Source: Caldifarciminota bacterium
GTDB lineage: Bacteria > Hydrothermota > Hydrothermia > S141-80
Direction: 5' to 3'
Assembly (NCBI GenBank): GCA_027053375.1
Contig: JALUJC010000325.1
Coordinates: 1 to 5,490 of the forward strand
DNA: 5,490 nucleotides
Both the position numbers and the translations under genes were made by a program. The first letter of the stretch is position 1; each line of letters begins with the position of its first letter. Shown piece after piece: positions 1-5,490 of the stretch. Below the pieces are notes generated by a model that saw only the letters and a program-made list of their open reading frames with translations, was not told where the DNA came from and ran no database searches.

Positions 1-583
1 TTTCATGGGGTCCCGCCACATAAGGTGGGTTGGCAATCACAAGATCAAACGTGGCTTCCCGGAAGGGAAGGTGTGCCGCATCGCCATAAATCCAGCGTGT
101 CTGATCCGTGAGACCGAGACGAAGAGCGTTTTGCCGGGCGGTCTTCAGGGCGATGGGGGATCGATCCAGTCCCGTCCCCTTTCCTCGCTGTAAACGATGA
201 AGGAGGGTGAGCAGAAGCACCCCTGTCCCCGTTCCCAGATCCAGAATTCTTGGGTCTGGATGATTTTTCAGGCGTTTTTCTGCTTCCAGGACCAGAACCT
301 CGCTGTCCGCCCGGGGGATGAAAACCCCGGGGTGGACCTGGAAGGTGAGTCCCAGGAAGGGACGCTCGCCTGTGAGATAGGCGAGGGGCGTTCCCCGTTT
401 CCGGGCACGGACCCACACCCTCAAACGCTGAACAGCCTCCCGCGTGACCGGGTGGTGCAGATGATGAAAGGGATCCACCCCTGCGGCTGCGATCAGCATT
501 TCACGCGCTTCGGTCCCGGGCGTATCGGTGACGTCAGCCAGGGTTCTTCGGAGAATGGTCCAGAGCGTGAAGCTCTGCCACAC
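1..583 (-). CDS. prmC: PrmC/HemK, release factor glutamine-N5 methyltransferase (5' part; 3' end outside window)
   Basis: This cytoplasmic S-adenosylmethionine-dependent enzyme methylates the glutamine of the GGQ motif in RF1 and RF2, which speeds peptide release at stop codons. The visible part is 194 residues and stays open to the left edge; family members are usually about 280, so roughly the last third is missing. Residues 1-70 are the helical release-factor-binding domain, ending in [20 protein letters not shown] (89-95) is the family's IPRPETE/IPRPDTE element. DLGTGTG (115-121) is the SAM-binding motif I, D140 is the likely ribose-contacting acid, and NPPY (185-188) is the catalytic motif that holds the target glutamine. 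The chosen start is a GTG at 581-583: an AGAGGAGG Shine-Dalgarno sits 9 nt upstream, and the first 28 residues align in character with the E. coli N-terminus. The next in-frame start, ATG at 497-499, would cut into the binding domain. The gene overlaps the end of prfA by 50 nt and encodes the modifier of that gene's product. The ADSE variant is mild and not expected to abolish activity. Confidence 0.95.
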   Translation of the reverse strand, partial: MWQSFTLWTILRRTLADVTDTPGTEAREMLIAAAGVDPFHHLHHPVTREAVQRLRVWVRARKRGTPLAYLTGERPFLGLTFQVHPGVFIPRADSEVLVLEAEKRLKNHPDPRILDLGTGTGVLLLTLLHRLQRGKGTGLDRSPIALKTARQNALRLGLTDQTRWIYGDAAHLPFREATFDLVIANPPYVAGPHE

Positions 584-1637
584 GACGGCGTTCCTCCTCT
601 GCCAGCAGGGCTTCCACCAGAGGGTCAAGGTCTCCATCAAGGATCTGGTCCAGCTGGTGCAGCGTGAGATGGATTCGGTGATCGGTCACCCGATTTTGCG
701 GGAAATTGTACGTACGGATTTTTTCACTGCGGTCTCCTGTCCCGATGGTGGCCCGTCGAATTTGCCCGAGTCTGCGCGCTTCTTCGGCACGCTGGAGATC
801 CTGGAGTCTCGCCCGGAGAATCCGCAGAGCGCGTTCACGGTTCCGGTGCTGAGACCGGTCGTCCTGACAGACCACAGTGATGCCTGTAGGAAGATGAACC
901 ACACGCACGGCCGTCTCATTTTTCTGCATGTGTTGCCCTCCGGGGCCACTGGCACGGAAGGTTTCAATTTTTAATGTGGAAGGATCCAGCGCAATGTCAG
1001 AATCCTCACTCTCGGGAAGGACCACGACGGATGCAGTGGACGTGTGGATCCTTCCGCCGGATTCCGTACGCGGAACACGTTGAACACGATGGACGCCGGA
1101 CTCAAAACGAAGCCAGCCATAGGCGTGATCTCCCTCGATCAGCAGGGTGGCGAACTTGACCCCGCCCAGATCGCTGGTATGCAGGTCGGTGATGGAGACC
1201 TTCCATCCTTTCCGTTCGGCGTACCGGGTGTACATCCGCATGAGATCTGCGGCAAACAGCGCAGCTTCTTCTCCTCCTGCACCGGCGCGAATCTCAAGTA
1301 CGGCATTTCTGGACAGATCGGGATCCCGTGGAAGAAGCAGTCGCTGGAGTTCCTGATCCAGCTGAAGGAGCCTGGTTTCCAGTTCTTGGGCTTCCTGAAG
1401 CAGTTCCTCGTCCAGCACTCCTTCCTGTTCCAGTTCTTTCAGTGCCCGAAAGTCTTCCAGAAGCTTGAGGAACTGCGTTGCACGTTCCGCCACCTCACGG
1501 CGTTGTTTGAGCTTCTGGAGCAGGTCCCGGGAACGCTGGGGATCCTGATAGACCGCCGGGTCAGCGAGGATACGTTCCTGCTCTCGGTATTCCTCCACCA
1601 GCTGGCGATAAAGGGTTTCACGTGGATGATGCTTCAT
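534..1637 (-). CDS. prfA: Peptide chain release factor 1 (RF1), complete
   Basis: RF1 recognises UAA and UAG in the ribosomal A site and triggers hydrolysis of peptidyl-tRNA. The product is 367 residues against 360 in E. coli, so it is full length. Residues 1-105 form the charged, helical N-terminal domain; [21 protein letters not shown] (about 116-136) opens the core. The stop-codon tripeptide in [18 protein letters not shown] is P189-R190-T191; PxT identifies RF1, since RF2 would carry SPF. GPGGQ follows, with the catalytic and methylatable Gln at 235, the same number as in E. coli RF1. [33 protein letters not shown] and the [10 protein letters not shown] stretch are standard RF1 C-terminal signatures. 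The ATG at 1635-1637 overlaps the upstream TGA as ATGA and has no recognisable Shine-Dalgarno, so translation is probably coupled to the upstream gene. The 3' end overlaps prmC by 50 nt. Two local variants are unusual: Arg in the middle of PxT, and HMQKNE after GGQ where HVNTTD/SVNTT is more common. Confidence 0.98.
   Translation of the reverse strand: MKHHPRETLYRQLVEEYREQERILADPAVYQDPQRSRDLLQKLKQRREVAERATQFLKLLEDFRALKELEQEGVLDEELLQEAQELETRLLQLDQELQRLLLPRDPDLSRNAVLEIRAGAGGEEAALFAADLMRMYTRYAERKGWKVSITDLHTSDLGGVKFATLLIEGDHAYGWLRFESGVHRVQRVPRTESGGRIHTSTASVVVLPESEDSDIALDPSTLKIETFRASGPGGQHMQKNETAVRVVHLPTGITVVCQDDRSQHRNRERALRILRARLQDLQRAEEARRLGQIRRATIGTGDRSEKIRTYNFPQNRVTDHRIHLTLHQLDQILDGDLDPLVEALLAEEERRRVAELHALDHSPKNPG
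593..600 (-). promoter_or_regulatory. Shine-Dalgarno of prmC, inside prfA
   Basis: On the minus strand this reads AGAGGAGG, a near-perfect anti-16S match, followed by 9 nt and then the GTG at 583. It also encodes part of the EEERRR stretch near the RF1 C-terminus. It decides the prmC start and lets ribosomes load independently while prfA is still being translated through the same bases. Confidence 0.8.
1634..1637 (-). promoter_or_regulatory. ATGA stop/start overlap coupling the peptidase gene to prfA
   Basis: The minus strand reads ...ATTCTCCCATGAAGC: TGA at 1636-1634 ends the large peptidase and ATG at 1637-1635 starts prfA. The 25 nt before the ATG contain no purine-rich GGAGG-like block. 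The arrangement is the classic one for termination-reinitiation; that reinitiation supplies RF1 here is inference. Confidence 0.75.
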
Positions 1638-4600
1638 GGGAGAATCAGGATTTTCTGAATGTTGTTCCGGGGTTTCTGGTTCTGGATCAACCAGTAGACG
1701 CCGGAAGGCAAACGATCGGGCTGGACATATCGCCGTCCCATACGGTCGATCAGAAAGAGCTGACCACGGTGAAAGGCATGTCGGTACTGAGCGGAGAAAG
1801 CTTCACGGGTGTAGACTGTGGGTGCCTGCAAAAGAAGATGGGGTGAGTGTCTTCCCGAAAAGGTTGCAAGAATCGATGCAGAAGTCCACTGGTTCCGTGT
1901 TCGGCGATGGTCATGGTCCGCCATGGGCCAGGACGGGCTGTTGCAGGTGGTGGGTGTGGGGAAAATGAAGAACCCCGCGCGGAGCCAGGAGAGTACCCGG
2001 ATCTCCCCGCGCAGAACCGTTACGCTTCCCGCCGTTTTCCCGGGCATTCGCATATGCACCCATTCTGTCCCCCATCCCCACAGTTCATCTCCCCTGTTCC
2101 CATAGAACAACAGGGAATCACATCCGGTGAGCGGGGTGCCAAAGGCAAGGCCCCGGTCCCAGGTGATCGGGGGTGCGAATACCGTATCACCTGCCGGAGA
2201 CAGCCCGAGGATGCGATAGGACGAGCCCTCACGCACAGGCAGGTACAGTTCACTCTGTCCATCTCCGTTTCGATCCACCAGGGATACCCATCGCTTGTGG
2301 ACAGAAAGGGGAAGGGTATCCAGCAGCGTCCCATCGCCGTGTCGGATTTCCAGGCCGGACCCGGAGACGAACACCAGGTCTTCATCCGGGTTTGCATCCA
2401 GCTGGCCAACGTACACCCCACCCCCCCATACAAGGGAAGTCACAGTATCCACAAACCCATCACGCAATCGGTAACGCAGGAGGTGGGGCAGTCCGCCCAG
2501 CCGGACAGAAAGGAGCAGGGCGGTGTCAGGCTGCAGACTGAGCGCGGGCGTTCCCTGGATCTGGATGGACGTGAGCAGGGTGTCCACCGTACCTGCAGGG
2601 GTAAGACGGAGCAATCGGCTTCCCGCAGGGATATAGACCTCGTCCTGGCCGTCCCCATCCCCGTCCCAGGCGATGTAGACGCTCGTAAGGGGAAAAGACC
2701 CGGAAATCCACAGAGAACGACCGTCCGGGTGGATCATCCGGATCCCGGAAGGGTTGCGCTGGGCAAACACCAGGGTCCAGCCTCCAGGGTTCATGCGTGC
2801 CGCCGTGGGTCGCATAAACACCTCCGCAGATGGATTCACCGGTGGCACGTACTGAACCAGGGATCCATCGGGGTGCCTGTACACCGCCACAGCACCGTTG
2901 TACAGCACAATACGTGTGGAAGAAGAATCCGGGACCGGGTCTGCGAAATTTACGGGTTCAGAGAGAAGGATCGGGGTGCCCGATGTGGGGATCGGTCCAC
3001 GGACAGGTGTCCAAGAATCGGCCAGGGTCCAGGCTCCGCCAAATCGATCCAGGCAGTCCACATGGAGGTTGGCCCGAAGGGTTGAGTCCAGGGGAGCCGG
3101 CAGATCGGTGCGGTGAAGGATCTGGACTTTCCCGTCTGGAGGATGTTCCAGGAGCAGGCCGGTGCATGTGGTTCCCCTGAGGTACAGTTCACTTCCACCA
3201 GGCAAAGCCCGGCTCTGAAGGGTGTCCATGGGAGCAGGAGGGGCATCCAGCACCATGCGATGAAACGTGAGTGTGTAACCTGGCTGGGAAAGCTGGATCT
3301 GCACGCGCTGAACGCCAGAAGGAAGGGTCCAGGGTCCCAGCTGCAGGATCCCTCCCGAAGACGGATGGAGCCATACAGGACCGGGCAGAAGGGCGGAGGT
3401 GTCCACGCGCACCTGAACCAGGGTGGGACGTACGGAATCGGGAACATCCAGGAACAGCCAGAGCTGATTTCCCACACGCCGGTGGGCCACAGGGACAGGC
3501 ATCACCGGCGTGAGCACCAGCAGGGTGTCCACGGATGCCAGTGGGTGCCCCAGGGGGTCACGGAGGTCCGCATGGAGGCGGACTGTGTCCTCTCCTGGAA
3601 GGACAAACACTACGGGAGAATCAGGGATGATCGTCTGCTGGAGGGGGGGCATCTCCCACGCATACACCCGGGAAAAGTGAGCCCCCAGAGAGAGGTGGAG
3701 GCTCACGGGCAGGGATCGCGCGGTGCCGTTCTCCACACGGAGGGAAACCTGAAGGGTGTCTCCTGGATGCAGAGAGGAAGGAGGATCCAGTTCCCAGTTG
3801 AGTGCCCAGCCGGAGGGACGAACAAGCCATTGCTGCAGTGAATCCGGCTGGTGTAGGGGACCCACGGTCCAGGCCCGCAGGTGGAGCATGCCCGGCCCCG
3901 TCCCCTTCAGCGCATGTTCGAGAAGTGGGAGGGGGAGGATTTCTCGTTTCCCTCCGTATTCCAGCACGATTCGTGCCTGAGGATCCACCGCCGGAGAAAG
4001 GCGGGCATCCACAAGCCAGCCGAGGAGAGGATCATACCGGGGACGGAACACAAGACGTGCAGGTTTGGTGGGGAAGCGGTGCAGCGGAAGGGTGGGATCC
4101 CCCTGCAGGGCATATCCCATATAGATGTACCGCGGTACGCTATTGCCGCTGGTGTAGGGTCGGAGGTACTCCCGGGCGGCCAGATCCAGATCTCCGATCC
4201 TGGGGAAAGGTACCTGAACCATGTTCTGGAAAAAGGAACGTGCAAGAAATTTGCTGATGTCCGGGAAATCCAGGCGGGTCATGCTGTAGTACGCCACAGC
4301 GCCTCCCCGGGCTTCCAGGAGAAGTGCCTGACTGATGGAACCCTCGTCAAAGGCCCCTGTTTCACAGGCGATGACAAACCATACCATGGGAGGTGAAGCC
4401 GTGTCTAGGGCCGCAAAGGAAGCATAGCGCATCTCCCTCCAGGGGGAATAGTTCAGTTCAAGAATGTCGTTGTAGGCATGATTGACGGACAAAATCCATT
4501 GCGGTGGATGCTGAAGTGCTGAAAGAAAGGCTGAACGGGACACGGTCTGTCCCCCGGATTCGGCGAGAAAGAGGGTATCCAGTGACAGGTCGCTCAGGAT

Positions 4601-5490
4601 AAACCCCGTGTACAGAGTTGCAGGAAGGGAAGGGGAGAGTTTCGGGGCAAGCACAAGCCCCGGCGCATCTTCACGGAATCCATCCAGATACCGCTGGACC
4701 TTTTCCATGTACAGGCGAAATTCGTCAGGATTCTGAACCACCAGGCGTCCGACTGCCAGCTGTGGAGGAGACTGGGCGGGATTGAACCCATCTTCGGGTT
4801 CTCCGATCAGGGTGTCTCCGTCTTCGTTGAGGGTGCCCGTCAGATGTGCGTAGTAACGATCGGTGGGAACTGTCTCATAGAAGGTGAGCGGCGGGTACAC
4901 GCCACGGACGCGTGTGTAGGCGGCAGGAATCCGGGAAAGGGGGCCCACCAGAAAAACATACTGAATTCTTCCCTGCGCAACCTGGTCTCTCAGAAAGGCA
5001 CGTATCCGTTCCCGGCGGGTTCCTTCGGGCCGAATTTGATCGATCTCTTCCACCGTGATCACCTCCACCTCTACCCCTCGCGTTTCCCTGTAGCGGGCGT
5101 AACGGCGCACCACCGAATCCAGGTCGGCGGTGGTCACAATCAACAGGTGAGGTACATCGGGAGATGAGCCGGTCAGGGCAGGGTGGGGAGGAAGAAGACG
5201 GGTGGAAGGATGGGTAAACCCTGAAACATGCAGAGTTCCGGGTGCAGGAAGGGGGTGGGAGAAGAGGACCCGGAGCATGGTTTGATATGTGGAGGGTACA
5301 AGAGAAACAGCGATCGGCGGAAGGTTGATAACCCGCTCAGTAGAAGGGCGTCCGACGGGGTAGGTCCGGGCCACCACAGTGGTTCCACGCAGGGGAACAC
5401 CTGACCAGGTAAAAGCAACCGAATCAACCCCTGGATGCAGGGCGACCTTCAGGGATTCAACCCCCGGGGAAACGGGGGTGGAGAGACGAT
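1634..5490 (-). CDS. Giant exported C25 (gingipain-like) cysteine peptidase with beta-propeller and type IX-like sorting tail (5' end outside window)
   Basis: The frame is open to the right edge, so 1284 residues are visible (numbered here from codon 5488-5486) and the start and any signal peptide lie outside. A GTG at 5377 is in frame, but coding continues upstream of it with similar beta-rich sequence, so it is not taken as the start. Order: beta-rich leader (1-113); C25 peptidase domain (about 114-470) with His337 and Cys375 as the likely dyad; beta-sandwich linker; CARDB/Ig-like domain (about 555-665, with [14 protein letters not shown]); further Ig-like strands to about 830; probable propeller (about 836-1176); [13 protein letters not shown] linker near 1188; C-terminal sorting domain (about 1226-1284). 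The protein is expected to cross the inner membrane by Sec and the outer membrane by the T9SS, ending at the cell surface or secreted. It would cleave peptides if the dyad works; specificity is not readable. The tripeptide DTL/DTV recurs at strand ends in all regions. Closest named family is MEROPS C25; the precise role is unknown. No frameshift is evident despite two 7-base homopolymers. Confidence 0.9.
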   Translation of the reverse strand, partial: RLSTPVSPGVESLKVALHPGVDSVAFTWSGVPLRGTTVVARTYPVGRPSTERVINLPPIAVSLVPSTYQTMLRVLFSHPLPAPGTLHVSGFTHPSTRLLPPHPALTGSSPDVPHLLIVTTADLDSVVRRYARYRETRGVEVEVITVEEIDQIRPEGTRRERIRAFLRDQVAQGRIQYVFLVGPLSRIPAAYTRVRGVYPPLTFYETVPTDRYYAHLTGTLNEDGDTLIGEPEDGFNPAQSPPQLAVGRLVVQNPDEFRLYMEKVQRYLDGFREDAPGLVLAPKLSPSLPATLYTGFILSDLSLDTLFLAESGGQTVSRSAFLSALQHPPQWILSVNHAYNDILELNYSPWREMRYASFAALDTASPPMVWFVIACETGAFDEGSISQALLLEARGGAVAYYSMTRLDFPDISKFLARSFFQNMVQVPFPRIGDLDLAAREYLRPYTSGNSVPRYIYMGYALQGDPTLPLHRFPTKPARLVFRPRYDPLLGWLVDARLSPAVDPQARIVLEYGGKREILPLPLLEHALKGTGPGMLHLRAWTVGPLHQPDSLQQWLVRPSGWALNWELDPPSSLHPGDTLQVSLRVENGTARSLPVSLHLSLGAHFSRVYAWEMPPLQQTIIPDSPVVFVLPGEDTVRLHADLRDPLGHPLASVDTLLVLTPVMPVPVAHRRVGNQLWLFLDVPDSVRPTLVQVRVDTSALLPGPVWLHPSSGGILQLGPWTLPSGVQRVQIQLSQPGYTLTFHRMVLDAPPAPMDTLQSRALPGGSELYLRGTTCTGLLLEHPPDGKVQILHRTDLPAPLDSTLRANLHVDCLDRFGGAWTLADSWTPVRGPIPTSGTPILLSEPVNFADPVPDSSSTRIVLYNGAVAVYRHPDGSLVQYVPPVNPSAEVFMRPTAARMNPGGWTLVFAQRNPSGIRMIHPDGRSLWISGSFPLTSVYIAWDGDGDGQDEVYIPAGSRLLRLTPAGTVDTLLTSIQIQGTPALSLQPDTALLLSVRLGGLPHLLRYRLRDGFVDTVTSLVWGGGVYVGQLDANPDEDLVFVSGSGLEIRHGDGTLLDTLPLSVHKRWVSLVDRNGDGQSELYLPVREGSSYRILGLSPAGDTVFAPPITWDRGLAFGTPLTGCDSLLFYGNRGDELWGWGTEWVHMRMPGKTAGSVTVLRGEIRVLSWLRAGFFIFPTPTTCNSPSWPMADHDHRRTRNQWTSASILATFSGRHSPHLLLQAPTVYTREAFSAQYRHAFHRGQLFLIDRMGRRYVQPDRLPSGVYWLIQNQKPRNNIQKILILP
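1637..1813 (-). other. C-terminal sorting domain, T9SS type A-like
   Basis: The last ~59 residues carry the pattern FSAQY, then [12 protein letters not shown], then LPSGVYW, then IQKILILP at the very end. This is the usual build of type A sorting domains: a strand ending in D.xGRxV, a short turn, LPxGxYxL, and a final KxxxxP-like strand. In known systems it is recognised by the T9SS and removed or used for surface anchoring. The family call is from pattern recall; no profile was run. Confidence 0.7.
1961..2983 (-). other. Probable beta-propeller of about eight ~42-residue repeats, some with calcium-type acidic loops
   Basis: Residues about 836-1176 divide into roughly eight units of 40-47 residues with a shared pattern: hydrophobic strand, acidic loop, strand such as EVYIP/DLVFV/ELYLP, then a strand ending in DGT/AGT plus DTL or DTV. 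Three units carry clear FG-GAP/VCBS-like loops: DGDGDGQDE (942-950), DANPDED (1031-1037) and DRNGDGQSE (1072-1080). The unit between the first two ([13 protein letters not shown]) has lost the loop, which explains the 89-residue gap, about twice the 41 between the second and third. Flanking units are more degenerate, so the blade count of seven or eight is uncertain. Confidence 0.65.
4079..5149 (-). other. C25 peptidase catalytic domain within the large exported protein
   Basis: Hallmarks in order, numbered from the first visible codon: [11 protein letters not shown] (from about 114), the first strand of the Rossmann-like fold; [21 protein letters not shown] (about 209-216), matching the family's DxYYxx[12 protein letters not shown], an acidic likely calcium site; [10 protein letters not shown] (about 242-251), matching the PDxxVGRLPV strand; VNHAYND with His337 (codon 4478-4480); [19 protein letters not shown] with Cys375 (codon 4364-4366), followed by [11 protein letters not shown]; and a closing [12 protein letters not shown] (Asp464). 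The His-Cys distance of 38 is close to the 33 in gingipain R (His211/Cys244). The usual GHG around the histidine is replaced by NHA, so activity is probable but not certain. Confidence 0.82.

Noticed and set aside
159..168. Ten-base palindrome GGATCGATCC as an operator
   Set aside because: It lies within conserved prmC coding sequence away from any promoter, and is a composite of the common GGATC/GATCC strings.
45..416. Minus-strand open frame starting at 416
   Set aside because: It is in a different frame from the PrmC frame, which carries DLGTGTG, IPRADSE and NPPY; the translation is Pro/Gly/Ser-rich noise.
197..667. Plus-strand open frame of 156 codons across prmC and the end of prfA
   Set aside because: It is antisense to two conserved genes with intact motifs, and its translation shows no family resemblance.
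1900..1975. Possible frameshift near the peptidase C-terminus, where the sequence becomes His/Arg/Ser-rich
   Set aside because: The same frame contains the WPM..HD..RTRN linker and then a coherent sorting tail ending in LPSGVYW and KILILP, so the reading frame looks correct.
1847..3085. Long plus-strand open frame of 412 codons opposite the peptidase gene
   Set aside because: It lies wholly antisense to a frame with recognisable domains, its translation is low-complexity and rich in Gly, Arg, Gln and His, and it has no motif or convincing ribosome site. It is a product of GC-rich codon usage on the other strand.
5375..5377. GTG as the start of the large peptidase gene
   Set aside because: The frame continues open for 37 more codons to the window edge with similar beta-rich sequence, no signal peptide follows the GTG, and no Shine-Dalgarno precedes it.
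5461..5478. Hairpin with perfect 6-bp GC stem (CCCCCG/CGGGGG, 6-nt loop) as a terminator
   Set aside because: It is inside the open peptidase frame and has no T-tract on either strand.

Overview
The window is a slice of one tightly packed minus-strand gene cluster, read from right to left. It has no intergenic space and no plus-strand gene I can support. In transcription order it holds (1) the 3' part of a gene for a very large exported protein, with a gingipain-like C25 cysteine peptidase domain, Ig-like domains, a probable C-terminal beta-propeller and a type IX-like sorting tail (window end down to 1634); (2) a complete prfA, peptide chain release factor 1 (1637-534); and (3) the 5' two thirds of prmC/hemK, the methyltransferase that modifies the GGQ glutamine of release factors (583 to the left edge).

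The organism is probably a Gram-negative bacterium of the FCB group or a nearby candidate phylum such as WOR-3/Hydrothermae-type lineages. I infer this from the C25 domain joined to calcium-binding propeller repeats, the WPM..HD linker, and a tail ending LPSGVYW...KILILP, a combination typical of proteins exported by the type IX secretion system (T9SS). The DNA is GC-rich and the release factor is rich in Arg and Glu and poor in Lys and Asn, which would fit a thermophile, but that is weak evidence. The exact lineage cannot be fixed from this window.

The three genes overlap. The peptidase stop and prfA start share ATGA (4 nt). prmC starts 50 nt inside prfA from a GTG with a strong Shine-Dalgarno lying in prfA codons. 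prfA and prmC are a well-known functional pair: PrmC methylates Gln235 of this RF1. The coupling of prfA to a giant exported peptidase is the unusual part of the layout. No promoter, terminator, RNA gene, mobile element, CRISPR array or attachment site was seen; transcription must start to the right of the window and continue past the left edge.

I see no clear new multi-gene system here. The points most worth checking are the peptidase with an altered His motif (NHA in place of GHG), its gene order, and sequence variants in RF1.
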